Shown: positions 1 through 6,577, numbered from the stretch's first letter. The stretch: DNA of 7,194 nt from Thermodesulfobacteriota bacterium (GCA_024763435.1 JANTFN010000089.1:1-7194), one strand, 5' to 3'. Numbers and translations are program-made. The notes: generated by a model not told the origin, from the letters alone.

Positions 1-255
1 GCGCGGACACCGCACGGTACACGTCTGGCACGAGGCGCAATACCAGTAGCTGTTTGCCCTGGAAAGGGCTTCTTCCTGACCCAGTTGCGCCAGCCGGATG
101 ACATGAGAGGGGAGAATGTCCATCTCAAACGCAACGGGACACCCCGCGGAACACTTGCCGCACTGATAACACTGGAGGAGATCCTGACCGCTGATCATCT
201 CAATTTTTTTGACAAAATCACCTCGGATATTTTCTCGTGATAAGCTGATTCTCAT
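1..255 (-). CDS. hdrC: Heterodisulfide reductase subunit C-type iron-sulfur protein (5' part, runs off left edge)
   Basis: The first 85 residues of a small iron-sulfur protein are visible; the gene continues beyond base 1. Two [4Fe-4S] binding motifs are complete or nearly so. Cys29, Cys32, Cys35 and Cys39 form CYQCGKCSAGCP, and Cys73, Cys76, Cys79 and Cys83 form CASCQTCTVRCP at the window edge. This double CxxCxxCxxxCP arrangement, with about 34 residues between clusters and a short charged N-terminus, is typical of HdrC. HdrC passes electrons between the flavin subunit HdrA and the catalytic subunit HdrB in soluble Hdr complexes. The ATG at 255 is the only good start and has GGGA about 8 bases upstream. 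It lies 138 bases downstream of fumarase beta on the same strand, so it may be cotranscribed. Related alternatives are the iron-sulfur subunit of a thiol-linked fumarate reductase or a QmoC/GlpC-like protein; the missing C-terminus and neighbouring genes would decide. Confidence 0.85.
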   Translation of the reverse strand, partial: MRISLSRENIRGDFVKKIEMISGQDLLQCYQCGKCSAGCPVAFEMDILPSHVIRLAQLGQEEALSRANSYWYCASCQTCTVRCPR

Positions 256-352
256 CTGTTTTTCCCGGGTTATAAGGGTTTCAAGGGTGATAAAAGAAAA
301 GGAGGACCGGAACGAATCCCGTTGCCCTGACGGCGGGAGACGGTAGCTGACC

Positions 353-377
353 GCAATCCGGCGGGTATGTGGATTGC
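353..377 (-). other. Intergenic hairpin between fumarase beta and hdrC
   Basis: A perfect 7-base inverted repeat (GCAATCC and GGATTGC on the minus strand, 11-base loop) lies 17 bases after the fumarase beta stop. No T-run follows it, so it does not look like an intrinsic terminator. It could be an RNA-processing or 3'-stabilising stem that sets the relative expression of the fumarase genes and hdrC. I see no convincing sigma70 promoter in the 256-393 gap. Confidence 0.35.
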
Positions 378-393
378 TTGTATTTTTTCTGGT

Positions 394-948
394 CTATTCA
401 GCATATTTTTCGACCCCTTCTTTATAAAGATCGCCGCCGTATGTATCATTTACGACGAAAAGAGGCAAGTTCCTGACTTCAAGCCTTCGAATGGCCTCGG
501 GCCCCAAGTCCTCGTAGGCGATGATTTCACTTGCCACGATACTCTGGGCGATGAGGGCGCCGCTTCCGCCGATGGCGCCGAAATAGATGGCCTTGAAGGT
601 TTTGATGGCCTCGATAACGGTATCCGCGCGCGCACCCTTGCCGATCATTCCCTTCAGGCCTGCCGCGATAAGGCGGGGCGCGAAGGCGTCCATCCGGTAG
701 CTCGTGGTGGGACCCGCCGATCCGATTGGTTTCCCCGGAGGCGCGGGCGCGGGGCCGACGTAATAAATAACGGCCCCCTTCAGGTCAAAGGGAAGCGGTT
801 TTCCGCTGTCCATTAAATCAACAAGGCGCTTGTGCGCGGCATCGCGCGCGGTATAAACAATTCCCGAAAGCAGGACCCGGTCGCCGATGCGAAGGGGCGT
901 GGTATCCGAATCTGACAATGGGGTTTGAAGGGTTATTTCACGGCTCAT
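394..948 (-). CDS. Fumarate hydratase class I, beta subunit (two-subunit type)
   Basis: This 184-residue protein is the beta (C-terminal-domain) subunit of the heteromeric [4Fe-4S] fumarase that interconverts fumarate and malate in the cytoplasm. Recognisable stretches are YTARDAAHKR (residues 32-41), GPTTSYRMD (79-87, the substrate-contact loop of the family), KGMIGKG (99-105), YFGAIGGSGALIA (122-134) and EDLGPEAIRRLEV (146-158). The length fits the family. I chose the ATG at 948, giving MSREITLQ, because AGGGG stands 8 bases upstream and it leaves a clean 14-base gap to the alpha gene. A longer frame opens at 999 but would overlap alpha and add 17 atypical residues. L-tartrate dehydratase beta is the main alternative; the adjacent malate dehydrogenases favour fumarase. 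In propionate-oxidising syntrophs such subunits are called MmcB/MmcC. Confidence 0.93.
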   Translation of the reverse strand: MSREITLQTPLSDSDTTPLRIGDRVLLSGIVYTARDAAHKRLVDLMDSGKPLPFDLKGAVIYYVGPAPAPPGKPIGSAGPTTSYRMDAFAPRLIAAGLKGMIGKGARADTVIEAIKTFKAIYFGAIGGSGALIAQSIVASEIIAYEDLGPEAIRRLEVRNLPLFVVNDTYGGDLYKEGVEKYAE

Positions 949-962
949 AATATTTTCCCCTG

Positions 963-1802
963 TTATAGCGTAGCCTTTTTGTGGCGGCCGGCATGACACT
1001 GGATGTTTACAGCCAGCGGCAGGGAGGCGATGTGGCAGGGCATCATTTCGATATGGACGGCGAGGGCCGTGGTTTTTCCACCGAGCCCCGCGGGACCAAT
1101 ACCCAGCCTGTTGACGGCTTCATGGATTTCTTTTTCCAGGGCCTCCAGTTCAGGATCAGGGTTTTTGGTGCCGATAGGGCGAAGCGTTGCCTTTTTGGCC
1201 AGAAATGCCGCGCGCTCAAAGGTTCCCCCTATCCCCACGCCCACGACGATGGGGGGGCACGGGTTGGGGCCAGATTCCCTGACGCGCTGAATGACATAGG
1301 CCTTGATACCCTCGATTCCCTCGGAAGGCGTGAGCATAACGACCCGGCTCATGTTCTCGCTGCCGCCGCCTTTGGGTTCAATCGTAATGCTGACGTTATC
1401 TCCCGGAACCATCTTGTAATGAATAATCGCCGGCGTATTGTCCCCGATATTTTTTCGCGTAAACGGGTGGCAGGTGGATTTTCTCAGATAGCCCTTTTGA
1501 TAACCCCTTCGGACCCCTTCATGAATCGCGGCCTCCAGGTCGCCGTTCGTGAAATGAACCTCCTGGCCGATTTCCATGAAAACCACGGCCAGGCCGGTGT
1601 CCTGACAGATGGGCATCTTTTCCCGTCGCGCGATGGCGGCATTTTCGAGGAGAAGACCCAGCACCTCTTTCCCGGTAGGAGACACCTCGGTTTCCGCCAT
1701 GGTCCTGAAGGCGTTTTCGACATCTTCTCCCAGGTCCGTATTGGCTTCGATGCAGAGACGCTCAACGGTTTCCGTAACGCGCGTAACGTCAATCTCTTTC
1801 AT
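963..1802 (-). CDS. Fumarate hydratase class I, alpha subunit ([4Fe-4S]-binding)
   Basis: The 279-residue alpha subunit binds the catalytic [4Fe-4S] cluster of class I fumarase. The three expected cysteine ligands are present: Cys66 in ICQDTG, Cys182 in NPCPPIVVGVGIGGT and Cys269 in QCHAGRHK. Other family landmarks are GYLRKSTCHPFTRKNIGDNTP (split around residues 104-124), PKGGGSENMS (143-152) and GPAGLGGKTTALAVHIE (236-252). The ATG at 1802 (MKEIDV) is preferred. It overlaps the stop of the upstream malate dehydrogenase as ATGA and has AAAGGGG about 8 bases upstream. The in-frame ATG at 1829 would add nine odd residues (MGGRERGCG) and deepen the overlap. Partner to the beta subunit 14 bases downstream. 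Such clusters are oxygen-labile, consistent with an anaerobe. The order alpha then beta and the malate dehydrogenase context favour fumarate over tartrate as substrate. Confidence 0.94.
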   Translation of the reverse strand: MKEIDVTRVTETVERLCIEANTDLGEDVENAFRTMAETEVSPTGKEVLGLLLENAAIARREKMPICQDTGLAVVFMEIGQEVHFTNGDLEAAIHEGVRRGYQKGYLRKSTCHPFTRKNIGDNTPAIIHYKMVPGDNVSITIEPKGGGSENMSRVVMLTPSEGIEGIKAYVIQRVRESGPNPCPPIVVGVGIGGTFERAAFLAKKATLRPIGTKNPDPELEALEKEIHEAVNRLGIGPAGLGGKTTALAVHIEMMPCHIASLPLAVNIQCHAGRHKKATL

Positions 1803-2740
1803 GCCGCAGCCCCTTTCGCGGCCTCCCACTGAGCGATTGATTTTGTAACAGAGCCCGCCGAGGTGTGCAGGGCGTTGCGTTCATCGTACGTCAGAGCGAG
1901 TTCCACGACCCGCTCCATCCCGTTTTCACCGAGGATAGCGGGAACGCCGACATAGACCCCCTTCAGGCCGTATTCTCCCTCAAGATAAGCGGAAACAGGA
2001 AGAATTCGCTTGATATTGAGCAGGATGGCCTCTGCCATTTCCGCGATAGAGGAGGCCGGCGCGTAGAACGCGCTCCCCTCTTTCAGCAGGCCGACAATTT
2101 CCCCGCCGCCCGTCCGGGTTCGGGCGACAAGGCGCTCTATGGTATTCTGGGACAGCAGCTCTGTTATGGAGATACCTGAGACCGAGGTGTACCGCGGGAG
2201 GGGAACCATATCATCGCCATGTCCCCCCATGACCAGCGCGACGACGTCTCTCAAGTGGACACCAAGTTCTTCCGCGATGAAAAGGCGGAACCGGGTGGAA
2301 TCCAGCACGCCTGCCATGCCGATGACACGCTCTCTCGGAAATCCCGTGGTTTCCCTGACAACGTGGCAGATGACATCGAGGGGATTTGTAACCACAATGA
2401 CCACCGCGTCGGGGGCATAGGCCTTAACCTGTTCGGCGACGCCACCGACGATTCTGGCATTTGTTGTTAAAAGGTCCGCGCGGGACATCCCGGGTTTTCG
2501 GGGGAGTCCGGCTGTGATAACCACCACATCAGAACCGGAAATGGCTGCGTAATCATTACTTCCCGTGATGGTGTTGAGATAGTTTCGCAGGGGTGCCGCG
2601 TGCGAAATATCCATGGCTTTCCCCTGGGGCAACCCCTCAACAATGTCTATGAGGACCACATCGGCAATCTTCTTCTCCAGGAGATAGAGGCCCGCGGTGG
2701 CCCCTACGTGACCCGCACCTATAATGCTTACTTTTTTCAT
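1799..2740 (-). CDS. mdh: Malate dehydrogenase, NAD-dependent (canonical copy)
   Basis: A 313-residue LDH-like malate dehydrogenase that oxidises malate to oxaloacetate in the cytoplasm. The Rossmann motif GAGHVGAT begins at residue 8, and Asp32 in LIDIVEG ends the second strand, indicating NAD preference. The substrate loop reads AGLPRKPGMSR: Arg81, where lactate dehydrogenases carry Gln, and Arg87 mark malate specificity. The active site is intact: Asn119 in TNPLD, Asp147 and Arg150 in GVLDSTR, and catalytic His174 in GGHGD. Length is normal for the family. Start at 2740: this ATG overlaps the stop of the upstream paralogue as ATGA, with GGAGG 11 bases and AAGG 5 bases upstream. The 3' end overlaps the fumarase alpha start the same way, so coupling ties dehydrogenase and fumarase synthesis together. 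Confidence 0.96.
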   Translation of the reverse strand: MKKVSIIGAGHVGATAGLYLLEKKIADVVLIDIVEGLPQGKAMDISHAAPLRNYLNTITGSNDYAAISGSDVVVITAGLPRKPGMSRADLLTTNARIVGGVAEQVKAYAPDAVVIVVTNPLDVICHVVRETTGFPRERVIGMAGVLDSTRFRLFIAEELGVHLRDVVALVMGGHGDDMVPLPRYTSVSGISITELLSQNTIERLVARTRTGGGEIVGLLKEGSAFYAPASSIAEMAEAILLNIKRILPVSAYLEGEYGLKGVYVGVPAILGENGMERVVELALTYDERNALHTSAGSVTKSIAQWEAAKGAAA

Positions 2741-3681
2741 GATGCCTTCTCCTCCAACCGTGGAGACAGTTTTTCCTGTGTTAGTCTGAGGGCTTTAGCC
2801 GATTCCGCCAGCGCGCTTTTTTGCTCGTCGGTCAGTTTCAACTCGATAATTTTACGGATCCCGCTCTTGTCGAGGAGGACTGGAAGCCCAATACAAAGGT
2901 CTTTCAGGCCATATTCCCCCGAAACATACACGGGCGCGGACAGAATCCGGTTTCTTTCCCGGATAATAGTTTCAATCACCCGGACCGTGGCCGCTGCCGG
3001 CGCGTAAAATGCGGTGGCCCGTTTCATGCTTTCAAGGATTTTGTGGCCGGCATCCCGAACTTCTTCGCGGACGGCGGCTGTTTCTTCCTGAGAGAGGAGT
3101 TCGGAAACCGGGATTCCGCTGACCCGGCTGTATTGCGGGAGGAATATCATATGATCGTGGTGTCCCCCGATAAAGGTGGTCTCTACATCTATTGGCGCTA
3201 CCCGAAGCTTCTCGGCGATAATCTGACTCGCGCGGGTCGCGTCCAGCACACCCGCAATACCCATGACCCTGTGTGCCGGGAACCCCGTCTTTTTCAGGAT
3301 ATAATAGGTCAAGGCATCCACTGGTTCAGTCAGGACAATGATGATGGCGTTCGGCGCGAATTTTTCTGTCTCACGAACGAAGGAATCCACGACCCTCAGG
3401 TTGTCTTCGAGGATATCCTCGCGCTTCATCCCCGGTTCCCTGACCCGGCCCGCGGCGACAACCACAATATCGGAATAAACAAGGTCATACAGATCATGGC
3501 TTCCCCTTACCGAGACATCATAATCACGAACAGGGCCTGATTCCATGAGATCCAGGGCCTTTCCCGCGGCATAGTCCTCTTTGATGTCGATAAGGGTGAC
3601 ATCGGCAACATTTTTCTCGGCGATGAACAGGGCACAATTTGTCCCCACGTTTCCAGCGCCTAACACGGTTACTTTCTTCAT
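2737..3681 (-). CDS. Malate/lactate dehydrogenase family paralogue with altered active site
   Basis: A 314-residue protein that aligns with its downstream neighbour without gaps through all main motifs. It keeps the Rossmann motif GAGNVGTN (8-15), Asp32, the malate-type loop AGRVREPGMKR with Arg81 and Arg87, Asp147 and Arg150 in GVLDATR, and His174. Two normally conserved positions differ. The NPxD motif reads TEPVD, so Glu119 replaces the Asn that contacts nicotinamide and substrate. GGHGD reads GGHHDH, with His175 for Gly. The codon GAA at 3325-3327 is unambiguous on the read sequence. The ATG at 3681 has AAGGGG 7 bases upstream. It is the first gene of the presumed operon and its stop overlaps the next start. 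It may be a 2-hydroxyacid dehydrogenase with shifted substrate, or a catalytically weak partner in a hetero-oligomer; both are inference. Automatic annotation would call it malate dehydrogenase. Confidence 0.9.
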   Translation of the reverse strand: MKKVTVLGAGNVGTNCALFIAEKNVADVTLIDIKEDYAAGKALDLMESGPVRDYDVSVRGSHDLYDLVYSDIVVVAAGRVREPGMKREDILEDNLRVVDSFVRETEKFAPNAIIIVLTEPVDALTYYILKKTGFPAHRVMGIAGVLDATRASQIIAEKLRVAPIDVETTFIGGHHDHMIFLPQYSRVSGIPVSELLSQEETAAVREEVRDAGHKILESMKRATAFYAPAAATVRVIETIIRERNRILSAPVYVSGEYGLKDLCIGLPVLLDKSGIRKIIELKLTDEQKSALAESAKALRLTQEKLSPRLEEKAS

Positions 3682-3736
3682 TCTCTTCCCCTTCAGGGCA
3701 CCCGATTATGATGCCCTTGCTAATAATCAAAATCGG

Positions 3737-3764
3737 ATAACACTCTGAAAAGCCTCAAATTCAA
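3737..3764 (-). promoter_or_regulatory. Possible proximal sigma70-like promoter for the mdh-fum operon
   Basis: On the minus strand TTGAAT (-35, 3759-3764) and TGTTAT (-10, 3737-3742) are separated by 16 bases. Each matches the consensus at four of six positions. A start here would give a leader of about 50 bases and would bypass the hairpin/T-run at 3811-3837. Weaker candidate than the one at 3891-3919. Confidence 0.28.
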
Positions 3765-3810
3765 GGGGGAATGACCCCACGCGCGCTAACCTGTAACAGG
3801 CCACAATAAC

Positions 3811-3837
3811 GAAAAAACAACGCTTGCCTTCTAAGCG
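3811..3837 (-). terminator. Terminator- or attenuator-like hairpin in the mdh operon leader
   Basis: The minus strand carries a perfect 5-base stem (CGCTT and AAGCG, 7-base loop, at 3821-3837) followed directly by TTGTTTTTTC. It lies about 50 bases downstream of the transcription start predicted from the 3891-3919 promoter and about 130 bases before the first dehydrogenase gene. An overlapping TTGCC/GGCAA pairing offers an alternative fold. It may stop read-through from the malic enzyme gene or act as an attenuator. The stem is short, so the call is weak. Confidence 0.35.
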
Positions 3838-3859
3838 GGCAACGCGGAAGTTGAGCCTT

Positions 3860-3876
3860 TAGCATTAGTAATGCTA
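3860..3876. promoter_or_regulatory. 17-base perfect palindrome, candidate operator
   Basis: TAGCATTAGTAATGCTA is an exact inverted repeat with 8-base arms and one central base. It lies just downstream of the predicted start from the 3891-3919 promoter, at about +9 to +25. That is a usual place for a repressor to block initiation or early elongation of the mdh-fum operon. The cognate regulator is not in the window. Confidence 0.45.
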
Positions 3877-3890
3877 TCAATTTTTGCCTA

Positions 3891-3919
3891 CACATACTCC
3901 GGCATCTTTGCCTTGTCAA
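3891..3919 (-). promoter_or_regulatory. Sigma70-like promoter upstream of the mdh-fum operon
   Basis: A perfect -35 box TTGACA (3914-3919, minus strand) is followed after 17 bases by TATGTG (3891-3896). The -10 box is poor, with only its TAT matching. The predicted start is near 3884, giving a leader of about 200 bases before the first malate dehydrogenase gene. That leader contains the palindrome and the hairpin/T-run described separately. Confidence 0.5.
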
Positions 3920-3961
3920 GTAAAAAATCAAACACTGAAAAAACTCTTTTTTTACGCCTCG

Positions 3962-3985
3962 AAAAGGCATTCCCGCTGCACGCCT
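3962..3985 (-). terminator. Weak intrinsic terminator candidate after the malic enzyme gene
   Basis: Starting 1 base after the malic enzyme stop codon, the minus strand can pair AGGCGT with ATGCCT (six pairs, one of them G-T, 9-base loop), followed by TTTT. The T-run is short. A second overlapping stem (ATGCCT with AGGCGT further on) is possible, so the structure may be dynamic. It could partly separate the malic enzyme transcript from the mdh-fum operon. Confidence 0.35.
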
Positions 3986-3986
3986 G

Positions 3987-6497
3987 TTATTTTTTTGTCA
4001 GGGGTAGCCAGCCGTCATATAAATAGGCCAACAGACCCTTTTCAATCTCTTGCGGGTCAACCGATTTTCGTGCCACACCCGTTTCAATCGCGGCCTGTGC
4101 TACCGCGGCGGCAACCTTCGGAGGAACGTTAAAATTCATCATCTCCGGGATAATCATGTCTTCCGAAAGCGCCGCTGCCGGGACGGCGGCAGCCAGCGCG
4201 TGTGCGGCGGCCAGTTTCATGGCTTCATTAATGGTTTTTGCCCGAACCTCGAGTGCCCCCCTGAAAATTCCCGGAAATCCGAGCGAATTGTTGACCTGGT
4301 TGGGAAAGTCAGAACGACCTGTTCCTACAATCACTGCCCCGCCTCTTTTTGCCTCCTCCGGCATAATCTCCGGCGTGGGATTGGCCATGGCGAACACAAT
4401 GGCGTCTTTTGCCATGGTTTTGACCATGGCGGCATTTAAAAGGCCCGGCGCGGAAAATCCCAGGAAGACATCACACCCCTTAAGAACAGTTTTCAGAGGC
4501 CCTTTGAGTTTTTCCGGGTTTGTAACCGCGGCCATCTCTTTTTTAATCCAGTTCATGCCCTCTTTTCTGCCTTCGTAGATCGCGCCATGGCGGTCGCAGA
4601 GGATCATGTTTTTAACTCCCGCGGAAAGGAGGATTTTTGCCACGGCAATGGCCGCCGCCCCCGCCCCGCTGATGAGGACGCGAATGGTATCAAACTGTTT
4701 GCCGACGATTTTCAGGGCGTTGGTCAGGCCGGCGAGAAGGACGACTGCTGTCCCGTGCTGGTCATCGTGAAAAACGGGGATGTCGAGACGCCGGGACAGC
4801 TCCCGCTCCACGTAAAAGCACCTCGGCGCGGAGATGTCCTCCAGGTTGATGCCACCGAAGGGGGTGGAAATATTGGAAGCAACCTGGATAATTTCATCCG
4901 GGTCCTGGGTTCCCAGGCAGATGGGATAGGCCTCGACACCGCCGAAGACGTTAAAAAGGACACATTTCCCCTCCATAACGGGCAGGGCCGCCCGGGCGCC
5001 GATATTTCCCAGGCCCAGCACGGCACTCCCATCGCTGATGACCGCGACGAGGTTGTCCTTGCAGGTATAATCATAAACTGTTTCGGGGTCCTTTATAATT
5101 TCAAGGACGGGATCCGCGCTTTGAGGCGGGAGGTAAAGCAGATTCAGGATGTAGTGGTCCTTGACGGGAATCTTGGCCCGTATCTCAATAACGCCACGGT
5201 AGCGTTCATGGAGTTCAAGGGACTGGGCCTTCAGGTCGCTTTTTTCGGATTTTTTGGGCGAGGGTTGAAACCCTTCATAGGCATAGCTCTCCGTTTTTCT
5301 GATGACCTCTTCAGGATCTACGGAACGCCTTGCCACGCCCGATTCAATGGCGGCTTTTGCCACAGCCCCCGCGATGACCGGCGCGACGTGGAAATTGAAT
5401 ATGGCCGGCAGGATATGCCCTTCCGAGAGTTTGTTCTCGTCAACAGTTGAGGCGAGGGCCTCTGCGGCAGCGATTTTTATTTTGGTGTTGATTTCCCTTG
5501 CGAAGACATCGAGAATGCCCCGGAAAACGCCCGGGTAAACGAGGGCGATATTCATTTCATTTGTTGTTTCCGGCAGGCTTGTTGCGACAATTCGTGCCCC
5601 GGCCTTTCCGGCGTCTGAGGGCAGGACTTCAGGTTCAGGTGTGGAAAGAGCAAAGATAATGGGATCGGAATTCATAGACTGAATCATCTTTGGGGTCAGG
5701 GCCGCGTTTCGGGATACCCCGATAAATACATCCGCGCCCTTGACAGCGTCTTCGAGGGTTCCGGTTTCCATGAGTGTGTTGGTCTGCTTCGCGATTTCAG
5801 CCTTGGCCCAGTTCATCCCGTGAGGGCGGTATTTATAAATGGCACCGCGGGTGTCGCATAAAATAATGCGCTGGATGCCAACGGCGAGAAAAAGTTTTGC
5901 GATGGAGATGCCGGCTGCTCCCGCGCCACAGATTACGATCGCCATCTTCTCCAGGGGCCTGGCCACAATCTTGCCGGCATTAATCAGGGCTGCCAGGACC
6001 ATGATGGCCGCCGCGTGCTGATCATTGTGAAAGACCGGGATATTCATGCTTTTCACAAGCATTTCCTCGATTTCAAAACAACGGGGCGCACTGATGTCCT
6101 CAATGCAAACGGCACCAAAAGTGGGCCCGAGCAGGCTGACGGTCTGGACGATTTCTTCCGTATTCTGTGTTCGCAGGCAGATGGGAAAGGCGTCCACATT
6201 GGCAAATGTCTTTAGGATGACCGATTTTCCCTCCAGGATAGGCATTGCCGCAAGGGGACCCTTGTTTCCAAACCCAAGGACCCTCGAACCATCGGTAATG
6301 AGTGCGACGGTATTGCCCCGGCAGGTGGTGTCAAAGGAGGCAATCGGGGTACTTTCTATCTTTCGGCAGGGTTCGGCGACGCCCGGGGTATAAACGAGGC
6401 TCAGGACAGATCGGTCCCGGATGGGAACCTTGCTCTGGACACCAATCAAGCCATGATATTTCCTTCTTAACGCAAGGGATTTTTTTAAGGATTTCAT
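3987..6497 (-). CDS. Tandem (double-module) malic enzyme
   Basis: Two malic enzyme modules occupy one 836-residue chain, offset by 419-420 residues and joined by a Lys/Ser-rich linker near 411-425. Malic enzymes decarboxylate malate to pyruvate with NAD(P). Module 1: malic domain about 14-150, NAD domain about 163-390 (GAGAAG 191-196). Module 2: about 433-570 and 583-812 (GAGAAA 611-616). Each keeps the catalytic Tyr (36, 455), the Lys of EGK (91, 511) and the metal-binding Glu-Asp of EDISAP (133-134, 553-554). Module 1 has intact YTPGVAEPC, but HNDQHAAA (157-164) replaces HDDQHGTA, Thr286 replaces the Asn of ANP, and the PNQVNN region is changed. Module 2 has intact HDDQHGTA, ANPTPE and GRSDFPNQVNN, but YLPPQSADP replaces the Tyr motif. 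MaeB-type enzymes instead carry a C-terminal phosphotransacetylase-like domain, absent here. Cofactor preference is unproven; Asp after ILC in both modules suggests NAD. The start at 6497 has GGGAGG 5 bases upstream. Confidence 0.93.
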   Translation of the reverse strand: MKSLKKSLALRRKYHGLIGVQSKVPIRDRSVLSLVYTPGVAEPCRKIESTPIASFDTTCRGNTVALITDGSRVLGFGNKGPLAAMPILEGKSVILKTFANVDAFPICLRTQNTEEIVQTVSLLGPTFGAVCIEDISAPRCFEIEEMLVKSMNIPVFHNDQHAAAIMVLAALINAGKIVARPLEKMAIVICGAGAAGISIAKLFLAVGIQRIILCDTRGAIYKYRPHGMNWAKAEIAKQTNTLMETGTLEDAVKGADVFIGVSRNAALTPKMIQSMNSDPIIFALSTPEPEVLPSDAGKAGARIVATSLPETTNEMNIALVYPGVFRGILDVFAREINTKIKIAAAEALASTVDENKLSEGHILPAIFNFHVAPVIAGAVAKAAIESGVARRSVDPEEVIRKTESYAYEGFQPSPKKSEKSDLKAQSLELHERYRGVIEIRAKIPVKDHYILNLLYLPPQSADPVLEIIKDPETVYDYTCKDNLVAVISDGSAVLGLGNIGARAALPVMEGKCVLFNVFGGVEAYPICLGTQDPDEIIQVASNISTPFGGINLEDISAPRCFYVERELSRRLDIPVFHDDQHGTAVVLLAGLTNALKIVGKQFDTIRVLISGAGAAAIAVAKILLSAGVKNMILCDRHGAIYEGRKEGMNWIKKEMAAVTNPEKLKGPLKTVLKGCDVFLGFSAPGLLNAAMVKTMAKDAIVFAMANPTPEIMPEEAKRGGAVIVGTGRSDFPNQVNNSLGFPGIFRGALEVRAKTINEAMKLAAAHALAAAVPAAALSEDMIIPEMMNFNVPPKVAAAVAQAAIETGVARKSVDPQEIEKGLLAYLYDGWLPLTKK

Positions 6498-6548
6498 AAT
6501 ATCCTCCCGGGGTGCTTAAATGATGTAAGAATCAACTTTCCATATATC

Positions 6549-6577
6549 AGTATAGTTAAACTCCGTGGAAATTGCAA
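6549..6577 (-). promoter_or_regulatory. Sigma70-like promoter of the malic enzyme gene
   Basis: On the minus strand TTGCAA (6572-6577) and TATACT (6549-6554) are 17 bases apart; the -10 matches the consensus at five of six positions. The predicted start near 6542 gives a leader of about 45 bases ending in a strong GGGAGG ribosome binding site just before the ATG at 6497. Confidence 0.6.

Noticed and set aside
394..999. Longer fumarase beta start at 999
   Set aside because: It adds 17 residues unlike the family, overlaps fumarase alpha by 37 bases, and the ATG at 948 has a better ribosome binding site.
981..1832. Plus-strand 283-codon open frame opposite fumarase alpha
   Set aside because: It mirrors a clear fumarase gene; the translation is low in recognisable motifs and such long antisense frames are common where the real gene has strong third-position GC.
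2821..3540. Plus-strand 239-codon open frame opposite the first malate dehydrogenase gene
   Set aside because: Antisense shadow of a conserved enzyme gene, with no recognisable domain.
3761..3970. Minus-strand 69-codon frame in the mdh leader as a possible leader peptide
   Set aside because: It spans the best promoter and the palindrome, has no good ribosome binding site and an atypical composition rich in Arg, Cys and Leu.
4587..5450. Plus-strand 287-codon open frame opposite the malic enzyme
   Set aside because: Entirely inside the malic enzyme on the other strand, no family features, explained by codon bias of the real gene.
5238..6497. Malic enzyme as two separate genes or an assembly duplication
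   Set aside because: The frame is continuous through a linker, and the halves differ at many residues in key motifs, so it is an old divergent duplication and not a recent copy or assembly artefact.
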